This document shows positions 30,665 through 39,404 of a stretch of DNA of 45,880 nt, in pieces. A program made the translations under genes and the position numbers. The stretch's first letter is position 1. Each line of letters begins with the position of its first letter. Under the pieces are notes generated by a model. It was given only the letters and a program-made list of their open reading frames with translations, ran no database searches and had not been told where the DNA came from. This stretch comes from an uncultured Peptococcaceae bacterium (lineage in GTDB: Bacteria > Bacillota > Peptococcia > Peptococcales > Peptococcaceae), in the NCBI GenBank assembly GCA_910585405.1, contig CAJUDO010000024.1:1-45880 (forward strand), read 5' to 3'.

Positions 30665-32845
30665 ATGTCCAATCAAATATTGCAACAAAAAATTGATGCA
30701 GGCCTGGACGACCATCCTTCCTGGGTCGGTCGTCACACAACCATCGACCACTTGCGGCCAGGAATTACAAAAGTCAGTGCGGAACATCCTGAGCTTGCTC
30801 CGGCGCTGCGAAAAATTAAAGAAGACGCTATCAACCATTTAGATACGCTGCTGCCTCAGGCCATCGCGGCCATGGAACGCAACGGATTCCATATATATGT
30901 AGCGGAAAATGCTCAACAGGCAGCAGACTATATTGCAAATATTACTGGTGCTCATCTGGTGGTAAAATCTAAAACAAATACCGGAAAAGAAATCGGCATT
31001 ACCCATCGCCTGCAGGAACAAGGCGCTACTGTATACGAAACCGACTTGGGAGATCGGCTGGCGCAGCTAGAAGGCAAAGGAAAATCTGCGCACACCTTAG
31101 CGCCCGCCTGCCATCTCACCCGTGTAGAATGTGCACAGTTGTTATCCAAAGACCTGGGAGAAGAACTGCCCACTGATCCTGAATTATTGGTAGGTGCTGC
31201 TCGTCGCGCGTTGCGTAATGCTTTTATGCACGCAGAAGTAGGTATCAGCGGCGCTAATGCCATTGCCGCAGATACCGGTGCTATCCTGCTCACAGAAAAC
31301 GAAGGAAACATCCGCTGTGTGACCAGCATTCCTCGCGTGCACATCGTGATTGCCGGTATAGAAAAAATTGTGCCCAATTTCACCGACGGTCTCACCGTCG
31401 TGCGTACTGCCTCCACCTATGGATGCGGTCAAGATATCGGCACCTATGTATCCATCATTGATGGTGTGAGTCATTTTTCTAACCCTGCAATGGATTTCTT
31501 GCAATATGCTCAAGGTCCAGAAGAAGTCCATGTAGTATTTTTGAAACAGGGACGCCAGCAAGCCATCAATCAAGGATATCAATCCGTATTATATTGTCTC
31601 AACTGCGGCGGTTGCTTGAATACGTGTCCGGTTTATAACTCCATCGGCGAAAATTTTGGTTACAAATATATCGGCGGCCGCGGTACTGTCTTTAGCGCCT
31701 TCCACTCTGAAGATAAAAGCAAATTAGACGAAGCAGGGCTGAGCCTGTGTATCGGTTGTCAACGTTGCGTAGAATCCTGTCCTTTAGAAATGCCGGTACC
31801 GCAAATGATTCAGAGACTGCGTGAAGAACAAGCGCAAACTCAAGGCAATGGTTTGGTCAAAAGCGGCGTATTCCATATACTGAGCACCAACGCACTGTCG
31901 CCACTCATGAAGGTAGGCCGTAAATTTCAAGGCATCGCTTTGAAAGAGCAACCCCAACACGAAGCACTACTCCGTTTCAATGCCAATAAAATCGGTATTG
32001 CAGGCATTCCCAAGGATCGTCTGCTGCCAACTTTGGCAAAACAATCATTTCCTGAACTGATTGCAAAAAAATCGCCGCTGAAAAAGCCAAAAAGCAAAGT
32101 GGCATTTTTCGCTGGCTGTCTGGTGAATTATGCCTATCCGCAAATTGGTCTGGACTGCTACGACGTGCTCATGGCCAATCAGGTACAGATGGTTACCTTT
32201 AAAAATGAAGCCTGCTGCGGTCTTCCTGCTATCATGAGCGGTGACACTAAGGCTGCAGAAAAAATGGCAAAGGAAAATATTCATCTGCTCAGCAGCAAGG
32301 AATACGACTATCTCATTTTCACCTGCCCTTCCTGCGCCGTCACCGTAAAAGAGGAATGGGAAAGACTATTAGCCCACTGCGATGACGAAACACTTTTGGC
32401 TCAATATAAAGCAATACAAAGCAAGGTCATAGACCTCAACGATTATCTGGTAAATATCCTGCACATTCAACCACCTGTCCTAAAGGAACCAGTGTCCGTT
32501 ACCTGGCATGACCCTTGTCATTTGGTGCGCAGCATGCATATTTCCCATGAACCACGGCAACTACTGCACCAGATGGGCGTTGAATTGCAGGAAATGAAGG
32601 AACCTAATGCCTGCTGTGGATTCGGTGGCAGTTTCAGCCTGTTCCATTATGATGTGTCCCGCAGTGTCAACGATGAAAAAATCGCACAGATTGCCGACAC
32701 CCAGGCACAATACGTCGTGACCGGCTGCCCTGGCTGTATGATGCACCTGAAAGACGGTCTGTATCGCAATCACAGTGCGCAGCAAGCCGTCCATATTGTC
32801 AGCCTGCTGGCCAAAGCTTATCGTCAAGGAGGAAATACTCAATGA
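30665..32845 (+). CDS. LutB-LutA fusion: iron-sulfur lactate/2-hydroxyacid oxidation protein
   Basis: A 726-aa soluble protein joining two subunits that are normally separate. Residues 1-390 resemble LutB/LldF: a LUD domain (KSKTNTGKEIGITH, ISGANAIAADTGAILLTENEG) and two [4Fe-4S] motifs with Cys 311/314/317/321 (CLNCGGCLNTCP) and 362/365/368/372 (CIGCQRCVESCP). Residues 478-726 resemble LutA/LldE: two CCG domains, C485...CC517-518...C554xxC557 and C618...CC650-651...C688xxC691. Lut proteins feed electrons from L-lactate to the respiratory chain. Start ATG 30665 follows TTGGAGG. The stop overlaps the next gene by four bases (ATGA). A -10 element TATACT lies at 30617-30622; its -35 is weak. Confidence 0.9.
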   Translation: MSNQILQQKIDAGLDDHPSWVGRHTTIDHLRPGITKVSAEHPELAPALRKIKEDAINHLDTLLPQAIAAMERNGFHIYVAENAQQAADYIANITGAHLVVKSKTNTGKEIGITHRLQEQGATVYETDLGDRLAQLEGKGKSAHTLAPACHLTRVECAQLLSKDLGEELPTDPELLVGAARRALRNAFMHAEVGISGANAIAADTGAILLTENEGNIRCVTSIPRVHIVIAGIEKIVPNFTDGLTVVRTASTYGCGQDIGTYVSIIDGVSHFSNPAMDFLQYAQGPEEVHVVFLKQGRQQAINQGYQSVLYCLNCGGCLNTCPVYNSIGENFGYKYIGGRGTVFSAFHSEDKSKLDEAGLSLCIGCQRCVESCPLEMPVPQMIQRLREEQAQTQGNGLVKSGVFHILSTNALSPLMKVGRKFQGIALKEQPQHEALLRFNANKIGIAGIPKDRLLPTLAKQSFPELIAKKSPLKKPKSKVAFFAGCLVNYAYPQIGLDCYDVLMANQVQMVTFKNEACCGLPAIMSGDTKAAEKMAKENIHLLSSKEYDYLIFTCPSCAVTVKEEWERLLAHCDDETLLAQYKAIQSKVIDLNDYLVNILHIQPPVLKEPVSVTWHDPCHLVRSMHISHEPRQLLHQMGVELQEMKEPNACCGFGGSFSLFHYDVSRSVNDEKIAQIADTQAQYVVTGCPGCMMHLKDGLYRNHSAQQAVHIVSLLAKAYRQGGNTQ

Positions 32846-33840
32846 ATATTTACGAACCGCAGACCATTCGCCAAGAATGCATCAACAAACAACAGCAGCT
32901 CTTGGAACAGGCCGTTGCAGCTTTGCGCGCCAAAGGCTGCATCGTACACATGGCAAAGGACAGTGCGGAGGCAGTTGCCATTGTTGCTGAGCTTTGTCCT
33001 GCAGAGCAAAAGGCTCTGTGTACTTTTGCACCGGAATTGAATGAAATCAACTTGCAGCAAGTCGTCCCCCATGCAATACAGACAGATTTGGAAGCCATTG
33101 TTTCACAGAGATTGAAGCAGCCATATATAAATCCCCGCCGTGCGCCATTAGACAATGTAGCGCCAGAACAAATTACAGAAATTTTGCAGCAATATTTCAC
33201 GGAAGGAACAACAGCTGCAGATGCAAAAGCCTTGTCCGGAATCATAAAAAGACAGATCATCACCTCTGCAGATAAAGCAGATTGGGGAATCACCGGACTA
33301 AGCGGCATTGCTGCCGATACCGGCACCATCATCCTAGCCGAAGATCAAGGCAATGAACGCCTGGTATCCAATATTCCAACCCGTCATTTAGCCATCGCCG
33401 GGCTGGAAAAAATTTATCCTTCCAATGATACTGCTTTGGAAAGTATTCACGCCGCTTGGCAAGCAGGAAGCCGACAGAATACGCCTGTATACTATTCCTA
33501 TATCACAGGCCCCAGCCGTACCGGCGATATCGAGGGAATTATTGTCTGCGGAATGCACGGACCTTTGGAGGTCCATGTTGTTCTCTTAGATAATGGCCGC
33601 AGCCAACTGCTGGCTGCTGAAAAAGGCCAAGTACTCAAATGTATTGAATGCGGCGCATGCAGCACTGCTTTACAGGATTGTACCATCGGTCAACCAATTC
33701 CAACGCCGCTTACCTGTAAATCATTGGCATTGACCAATCTGCACACACCAATACACATTTCTGACACCCAATGGAGCGCCCTCAACTTCCATTGCCCAGT
33801 AGGAATCAGCAAAGAGGATTTGCAGAACGCGATGGAGTAA
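32842..33840 (+). CDS. LutC-like LUD-domain protein with a Cys-bearing C-terminal extension
   Basis: A 332-aa protein translationally coupled to the LutBA fusion by an ATGA overlap. Residues 1-255 match the LUD domain of LutC: TGLSGIAADTGTIILAEDQGNERLVSNIPTRH in outline, then ITGPSRTGDIEGIIVCGMHGP. LutC itself is about 240 aa. The extra C-terminal 75 residues carry C267xxC270xxC273...C280 and a final C318-Pro, reminiscent of a ferredoxin segment from LutB but with altered spacing. Whether it still binds a cluster is unknown. With the fusion protein it probably forms the 2-hydroxyacid oxidase complex; lactate as substrate is inference. I see no lactate permease nearby. Confidence 0.87.
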   Translation: MNIYEPQTIRQECINKQQQLLEQAVAALRAKGCIVHMAKDSAEAVAIVAELCPAEQKALCTFAPELNEINLQQVVPHAIQTDLEAIVSQRLKQPYINPRRAPLDNVAPEQITEILQQYFTEGTTAADAKALSGIIKRQIITSADKADWGITGLSGIAADTGTIILAEDQGNERLVSNIPTRHLAIAGLEKIYPSNDTALESIHAAWQAGSRQNTPVYYSYITGPSRTGDIEGIIVCGMHGPLEVHVVLLDNGRSQLLAAEKGQVLKCIECGACSTALQDCTIGQPIPTPLTCKSLALTNLHTPIHISDTQWSALNFHCPVGISKEDLQNAME

Positions 33841-33960
33841 CAATATTACCCAATTCCGCTTTGTTCAGGAAAGCGAAAAATGAGTCATTAAACTTTCCAA
33901 AATATGCAACACAGACCATAAAGGAAATACTTTGTTGTTTCAAAATTGGAGGGATATATC

Positions 33961-34161
33961 GTGGAGGAAGGGTTGGGAATAAGTGAGGGAACAATCGCAC
34001 TGTTTTTCATTGCATCCTATTTTATTATCAAATGGGCAGTAAAAAATGACGTGAAAGAAGCCTATGAGGAGATTACCGGAAAAGAAATAAAGGACGATTT
34101 GGATGAATTTTTAGAAAAAGAAGCTGCGGAGAAAGAAAAACTGAAAAAAACTATAAACTAA
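33961..34161 (+). CDS. Small single-helix membrane protein
   Basis: A 66-aa protein of unknown function. An N-terminal membrane helix (about residues 7-24, ISEGTIALFFIASYFIIKW) is followed by a highly charged helix rich in Glu and Lys to the end. The start is GTG 33961 after GGAGGG, and the frame is open a few codons upstream without a start. It lies 120 bases after the LutC-like gene on the same strand and could be cotranscribed. A hairpin at 34244-34275 follows. It may be a membrane anchor or an accessory for the Lut complex, but this is only positional inference. Confidence 0.72.
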   Translation: MEEGLGISEGTIALFFIASYFIIKWAVKNDVKEAYEEITGKEIKDDLDEFLEKEAAEKEKLKKTIN

Positions 34162-34243
34162 TGAAACGCACTCGCAGTATAGAGCTGATGGGCAGTATTT
34201 TCATATTTACATTGAAAATTTAACAATATCCTATAAAAATGCG

Positions 34244-34282
34244 GCGGTATGCAACTCCATCTGGAGGCATACCGCTCTTTAT
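34244..34282 (+). terminator. Probable terminator after the lut cluster
   Basis: The arms GCGGTATGC (34244-34252) and GCATACCGC (34267-34275), with an inner CTCC/GGAG extension, are followed by TCTTTATT. The T run is interrupted. Confidence 0.6.
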
Positions 34283-34376
34283 TGCCCAAGCCTGTTTCCC
34301 ACTCTGCATATGTTTCCTTCAAACTAAATACTGAATAGAGTCAAATCTATAAACTCCCTTGCTTCTTTTCTCTGAA

Positions 34377-35294
34377 TCAGCCCTGCACAGGAATATATCC
34401 TGCTTTCTCCATAGCTACTTTCCCTTCGGCAGTCAAAATCCAATCCCGCAGCCGTCTGGCTGGGCTGTCTTCCGCCTCTTCAGCACGAATCACGACATAG
34501 TATTCATTGAGCAAGGGATAACTGCCGTCGGCGATGGTTTGATCGCTGGGCAGAACGCCGTCAACAGCCAGCATGTTCAACCCAGGCTGTTGATACATAT
34601 AGCTGGCATAGTAAAATACCGAATAGCCTAGCGCGTTGCCAGTATTGTTATAACGGGCCAGTTCATCAATCAGCATCCCCATCTCTGCCGGCTTCAGCTC
34701 TTGCGGCGCTGCCATAGGTGTTTCGTCCTTCATCAACAGCTTCATAAACAGGGACTGACTGCCGCTGGTTTCTCCGCGCTGATAAGGCACAATGGCCGAA
34801 TCGTCACCGCCCACTTCGTTCCAATTGGTAATTTTTCCTGTATAAATGTCAATGAGCTGCTGCTGGCTCAAATCCTTTACCGGATTCTGCGCATTATTGA
34901 TAAACACCAAGGCATCCCGTCCTATGGGCGTGATCTCCAGAGCGACGCCGGACTGTTCCACCAGAGCCTTAGTTTCTTCGGCGGCTTCATAGACCAATAA
35001 AATATCTGCTTCTCCATTGGTGATATTTTCCCAGGCCAACGGCGTTTTCTGGCAGCTGGTCAGATTTTCCGCTTCTTCTAATGAGATGTCGCACACCTCT
35101 GCCATCACTTCCGCCATCATCGGCAGATTCGCTGTGGAGCCATCCATTACAGGATACTCCTCCACAGAGAGCTGCAGGGATACCTTTTCAGGCTGCTGTC
35201 CATCTTCCTTTGCTGCAGACTTCTCTGTGCAGCCGGTCAAACACAACACCATCATTGCCACCAAAAGCGACAGCGCAATCCATTTTTTCTTCAT
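34377..35294 (-). CDS. PstS-like phosphate (or oxyanion) binding lipoprotein
   Basis: A 305-aa lipoprotein with signal MKKKWIALSLLVAMMVLCLTGC (lipobox CLTGC, with Cys22). The rest is a periplasmic binding protein of the PstS/PBP_like_2 type. Features are YPVMDGSTANLPMMAEVM near the start, IGRDALVFINNAQNPVKDLS, IDIYTGKITNWNEVGGDDS, VPYQRGETSGSQSLF and the closing FYYASYMY. These match phosphate-binding PstS. It stands alone: no pstC, pstA, pstB or phoU is within the window, so it may serve a transporter encoded elsewhere or act as a sensor. AGGAGG precedes the ATG. Confidence 0.87.
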   Translation of the reverse strand: MKKKWIALSLLVAMMVLCLTGCTEKSAAKEDGQQPEKVSLQLSVEEYPVMDGSTANLPMMAEVMAEVCDISLEEAENLTSCQKTPLAWENITNGEADILLVYEAAEETKALVEQSGVALEITPIGRDALVFINNAQNPVKDLSQQQLIDIYTGKITNWNEVGGDDSAIVPYQRGETSGSQSLFMKLLMKDETPMAAPQELKPAEMGMLIDELARYNNTGNALGYSVFYYASYMYQQPGLNMLAVDGVLPSDQTIADGSYPLLNEYYVVIRAEEAEDSPARRLRDWILTAEGKVAMEKAGYIPVQG

Positions 35295-35420
35295 TCTAAA
35301 AACCTCCTACGATTAAAGTTTGTCAGGCTATCTTCCCAGCATCGGTTATTTTCAGGTCGATGCTGCCCAGACTCCCGTTTTTGTCCATTTCATCTAGATA
35401 CGTTTATAATACTCTAACTT

Positions 35421-35482
35421 CAAAAAAAATACAAGCCAAAGGCTACGCACGCTGTTTTCACGCATAGCTCTCAGCTTGTATT
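35421..35482 (-). terminator. Terminator of degV
   Basis: Minus strand: the arms AATACAAGC (35482-35474) and GCTTGTATT (35437-35429) close an inner stem, followed by a run of T and GAAG. It lies 36 bases after the degV stop. Confidence 0.8.
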
Positions 35483-35518
35483 GCACACTTTCATTTTTTT
35501 CTAAAACGGAAACGACAT

Positions 35519-36376
35519 TTACAACTGGTAAAAGGCCATGCCCACAGCCCCCATGCCGATATGCGTACCAACAACGCTACCAATCTGTAAATAAATAAAG
35601 TCATCACAGTTCACATGCTCTTTCACACGTTCTACGATATATTCCGCAGTTTTTTTGTTGTCACAGTATCCCATAGCACAGTACAATTTCTTGGAGGGGT
35701 CTATTTTCTCCAAAAGAATCTCTATCAGCCGTTCCAGGGCCTTATTATCCTTATTTCCCCGCACCTTGTCCTGTACATTAATTACGCCGTCAGTAAAACA
35801 CAATACCGGCTTAATATTCAGCAATGAGCCAAATAAATGACTGGCTTTTCCAATTCGCCCGCCTTTGTGCAGATTATCTAACGAATCTAACAAAAAGTAA
35901 AGACGTTGCTTTTTCACTATCTCATCCAACACCTGAAGTATATTGTCTGCGGAATCGCCCACCTCTACCATTCGCGCCGCTGCAATAACCAAAAGGCCCA
36001 GCCCCATGGTAGCAATTTTGCTGTCAACATTATGCACGGTAACTTCCTGTGCCACCAAGCCCGCTGCCAAAACACTGCTCTGATACGTACCACTTAACGC
36101 AGTAGAAATATGGATGGAAATAATCTGCTCCGCACCCTCTGCCGCCAATTGCCGATAAACATCGGCAAACGCTGCCGGAGACGGCTGTGAAGTAGTCGGC
36201 AATTCTTTGCTTGATTGTAAAAGCGCGTAAAACTCCTCATTGGTGATATCAATTTTGTCTTTATACGCCTTTCCGTCTGCAAAAACAGTCAGTGGTACTA
36301 CTGTAATGCCGTAACGTTCCACCAGTTCCGGTGTCAGATCTGCTGTGCTATCTGTCACTACTCTGATTTTTGACAT
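35519..36376 (-). CDS. DegV family fatty-acid-binding protein
   Basis: A 285-aa cytoplasmic DegV protein. The N-terminus is RVVTDSTADLTPELVERYGI, followed by VVPLTVFADGKAYKDKIDIT, TSQPSPAAF and the SIHISTALSGTYQSS loop. DegV/FakB proteins bind a fatty acid and present it to the FakA kinase for acyl phosphate formation. FakA-type DAK2 protein (YloV-like) is encoded immediately upstream (36413-38056), 36 bases apart on the same strand. That pairing strongly suggests a FakA-FakB unit for incorporating exogenous fatty acids. AAAGGAGG precedes the ATG. Confidence 0.93.
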   Translation of the reverse strand: MSKIRVVTDSTADLTPELVERYGITVVPLTVFADGKAYKDKIDITNEEFYALLQSSKELPTTSQPSPAAFADVYRQLAAEGAEQIISIHISTALSGTYQSSVLAAGLVAQEVTVHNVDSKIATMGLGLLVIAAARMVEVGDSADNILQVLDEIVKKQRLYFLLDSLDNLHKGGRIGKASHLFGSLLNIKPVLCFTDGVINVQDKVRGNKDNKALERLIEILLEKIDPSKKLYCAMGYCDNKKTAEYIVERVKEHVNCDDFIYLQIGSVVGTHIGMGAVGMAFYQL

Positions 36377-36412
36377 TACGCTCCTCCTTTATCGGTCGCT
36401 TCTAAATGAAGT

Positions 36413-38056
36413 CTATTCCACCGAAATTAAATAAGAATATACAGCCTGTGCGCCATGATACAACTCAAACTCCAGCTCTGTATAAACTTCCTGCAAAGCT
36501 TCCAGCAATGCATCAGCAGCTTCAGGTTCCACATCGGCGCCGTAATATAAGGTTACCAGTTCTGCATCCTCTACATCCATCACCGCCAGAGTGTCCTTCA
36601 CGAGCTGCTCCATATCGTCGCCCACAGCCTTGATTTTGCCCTCTACGATGCCCAGCAGCTGCCCTTCCTTGATGGAGAACTCATCTATCGAGGTATCGCG
36701 CACGGCATAGGTCACTTCCGCAGAACGCACATATGCCATGGAGCTGCGCATGGATTCTGCATTTTCTTCCAACGTGCCTTCGCTGTTATAGGCCATCAAC
36801 GCTGCAATGCCTTGGGGAATGGTGCGGCTGGCCACAACCTCCACCTGTGTTGTTTCACTCAACTTGGCCGCCTGCTCTGCCGCCATGATAATATTTTTAT
36901 TGTTGGGCAACAATATCGCAGCATCGGCATTTACCCGCTCAATAGCTTTCATGAAGTCCTCTGTGCTGGGATTCATCGTCTGACCGCCAGTGATGACATA
37001 GTCCACACCTAGGCTGTCGAAAATCTCGTTCAGCCCTTCTCCAGCGCTCACAGCAATTACCGCCATCTGCTTATGCTCCGTCGACCCGCCGACTTCTGCG
37101 TCCGCTACACCAAAACGCTGGCTCTGCGCTTTCATATTTTCAATTTTAATATCATTCAAATCACCGTATTCGACAAAATACTCCAAAACCTTGCCTGGAC
37201 GGTTAGTGTGCACATGCACCTTGGTAATTTCACCGGTACTCACAACCAGCACGCAATCTCCCAAATCGCTGAGATAGGCGCGGGCTTCTTCTGCATCCAC
37301 ATGCCGTTCTTTGCTATGCACAATCAATTCTGTGCAGTACTGGAATGTGATTTGGTCGGGATGGATATGATATTCGGGATAATCATTCTCCGCCACTTGC
37401 TCCGTCTTATTCTCCGTAGCAAAGTTCATCTGTCCCGTCAATCCGGTCAGCATCCCTTCCACAAAAGTCAACAGCCCCTTGGCTCCGGCGTCCACAACGC
37501 CTGCCTGTTTCAGCACCGGCAAAATTTCCGGCGTGCGCTCCAAGCTGCGATAGCCTTCTTCCAGATAGACCTTCAAGCAGTCTTCAATGGTAAAGTTCTC
37601 CTGATACATCGCCGTTAAATGCTCACTGGCTTCGCGGCATACCGTCAGAATGGTTCCTTCCATAGGTTTTACCACCGCTTTATAGGCCGCTTGTACACCA
37701 CCTGCAAACCCTTCCACAAAGCTGTACGCATCGGCCTCGTTTCCCTTTGTGATAAAAATCTTGGAAATCCCGCCTAAAATCTGGGAAAGTATCACACCGG
37801 AATTACCGCGAGCGCCCATTAGTGCGCCGTAGGCCATTTGTTCCGCCACCTTGCTCACGCTGATCTCTTCTTCGGGAATCTGCCCCAAAAAGCGCGCTAC
37901 AGAATTCAGGGTAAGTGACATATTAGTCCCTGTATCACCGTCTGGCACAGGAAACACATTCAAACTATCAATTGATGCCTTATCTGCATTTAGTTTGCTG
38001 ACTCCAGCCAAAACCATATTCATAAACAAATTTCCATCAATATGTGTATAATCCAC
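36413..38056 (-). CDS. YloV/FakA-like DAK2-domain protein (fatty acid kinase)
   Basis: A 547-aa protein of the YloV/FakA group. The N-terminal DAK2 (DhaL-like) nucleotide-binding domain has NVFPVPDGDTGTNMSLT with the Asp metal ligands and GARGNSGVILSQILGG. The middle domain includes GVVDAGAKGLLTFVEGM, and the C-terminal part is the FakB-interacting region (VITGGQTMNPSTEDF, LLPNNKNIIMAAEQAA). FakA phosphorylates fatty acids held by FakB/DegV. It begins with GTG at 38056 behind AGGAGG and has its own promoter. The usual upstream Asp23-family partner is missing here. Confidence 0.93.
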   Translation of the reverse strand: MDYTHIDGNLFMNMVLAGVSKLNADKASIDSLNVFPVPDGDTGTNMSLTLNSVARFLGQIPEEEISVSKVAEQMAYGALMGARGNSGVILSQILGGISKIFITKGNEADAYSFVEGFAGGVQAAYKAVVKPMEGTILTVCREASEHLTAMYQENFTIEDCLKVYLEEGYRSLERTPEILPVLKQAGVVDAGAKGLLTFVEGMLTGLTGQMNFATENKTEQVAENDYPEYHIHPDQITFQYCTELIVHSKERHVDAEEARAYLSDLGDCVLVVSTGEITKVHVHTNRPGKVLEYFVEYGDLNDIKIENMKAQSQRFGVADAEVGGSTEHKQMAVIAVSAGEGLNEIFDSLGVDYVITGGQTMNPSTEDFMKAIERVNADAAILLPNNKNIIMAAEQAAKLSETTQVEVVASRTIPQGIAALMAYNSEGTLEENAESMRSSMAYVRSAEVTYAVRDTSIDEFSIKEGQLLGIVEGKIKAVGDDMEQLVKDTLAVMDVEDAELVTLYYGADVEPEAADALLEALQEVYTELEFELYHGAQAVYSYLISVE

Positions 38057-38096
38057 TACAAGATCCTCCTCGTTTTACCGATAAGTCTATCTTATA

Positions 38097-38125
38097 ATCA
38101 TACATCATTCTGGAGAACTTTGCAA
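38097..38125 (-). promoter_or_regulatory. Promoter of the yloV-degV operon
   Basis: Minus strand: TTGCAA (38120-38125), 17-base spacer, TATGAT (38097-38102), about 40 bases before the GTG start. Confidence 0.68.
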
Positions 38126-38216
38126 TTTTATTCTCTAAATTCCCGAAAAATTTTTCTATACACATAATCAGAGCTATACATTGCCCTTCCATGAGGATAC
38201 GATACTCTGCGTAATT

Positions 38217-39404
38217 TTAATAGTACTCATTGATATAGTTGCTCTGCGGCGGCCATAGCTGCTGTAGCAACTGAAATGCCCGCTCATCCTTCACCTGAAG
38301 CAGCTGCTGTCTCTGCAGCTGCGCTGCACTGCGCGCTCCCAAAACCAATTGGCTCAGTCCATCAATGGTAATATCCACATCGGCACAGATTTCTCCCCCT
38401 GAAGCGACAGGCTGCACCTGTGCCCTGCCTTGATACAGTTCCACAGAAAAGAAACCATGATTCCACTGCGCAAAATCATCTTTTACATAAAGTAAAAGCC
38501 TTCCATCTATTTGAGGATACTGAATACTTCTCAGACATTGGGTTACATCCACAATGCGGGCCATCAAAAAGGGATAGCGCACTGCTTTTTTCTTTTCCGA
38601 CGCCAGAGAAAACATCAACTCGTCCTCATCGGGGAGCTCCAGCCAGAGCAACTGCTGTGCAGGCACAGCTTCCAGCAAAAAATGCAGCAGTCCCGCTTTT
38701 GCCGCCGCATTGCACCAAGCCATTTCCCGAATGAAGATTTTGCCGCGTAGCGGCACCCACAGACAATAGCCCATTGCCTGTCCATCCCTTTCCAGCAGAT
38801 AACACGCTGTATGCTCCAACGCCGCGTCCTCCATCAAAAGCTGCCACTGCTGTGCGCTGCGGCACACCGCGCCATGATAGTGCTGCACAAACTGGTTGTA
38901 AATGAGCTGCAAAGCAGGAATGGCCTCCACAAGCCCCACTTGACGGATGTGCCCCCACGGATGCGCCGCGCAGCGCAACTCCTGCGGCTTGATTTCCATT
39001 TGCTGATGAAAATAACAAAAAGGCCAGCCATAACGATAATAGAACTGGCCTTCAAAAGGCATCAATAAGCTGATACCTTGCCCTCGTTCCCTTTGTGTCC
39101 GCAGGCATTCCAGCAACAGTCTGCGGGCACAGCCCTGGTTTCTGGCCTCAGGCAAGGTATCCACACCCACAATATACGCCGCCGGCACCTCCGCCCCCCG
39201 CAAAGCGATTGTATACGGAATCATCTGCGCCGAGGCCAACAGAGTATCGCCTGCAAAAATTCCCAGCGTATTTTCTTTTTGATAATAGCGCTGAAAATAC
39301 CACTCTACAAAAGCAGACGTATCGTCAAAGCATTGCGTCCACAATGCCTGTACCTGCGCACCATCTTTCTCTTTTGCGAAACGGCAGACTGCCTTGTCAT
39401 GCAT
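38217..39404 (-). CDS. Eis-like GNAT acetyltransferase with SCP2-like tail
   Basis: A 395-aa protein of the Eis family. The N-terminal GNAT domain has AAYIVGVDTLPEARNQGCARRLLLECL, the acetyl-CoA loop region, followed by LLMPFEGQFYYRYGW, a hallmark of Eis-like enzymes. A second GNAT-like half follows, then a C-terminal SCP2/sterol-carrier-like fold (DVDITIDGLSQLVLGARSAA). Eis homologues acetylate aminoglycosides or protein lysines, but the substrate here is unknown. The start overlaps the DUF2156 gene by eight bases, so the two are coupled. Confidence 0.88.
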   Translation of the reverse strand: MHDKAVCRFAKEKDGAQVQALWTQCFDDTSAFVEWYFQRYYQKENTLGIFAGDTLLASAQMIPYTIALRGAEVPAAYIVGVDTLPEARNQGCARRLLLECLRTQRERGQGISLLMPFEGQFYYRYGWPFCYFHQQMEIKPQELRCAAHPWGHIRQVGLVEAIPALQLIYNQFVQHYHGAVCRSAQQWQLLMEDAALEHTACYLLERDGQAMGYCLWVPLRGKIFIREMAWCNAAAKAGLLHFLLEAVPAQQLLWLELPDEDELMFSLASEKKKAVRYPFLMARIVDVTQCLRSIQYPQIDGRLLLYVKDDFAQWNHGFFSVELYQGRAQVQPVASGGEICADVDITIDGLSQLVLGARSAAQLQRQQLLQVKDERAFQLLQQLWPPQSNYINEYY

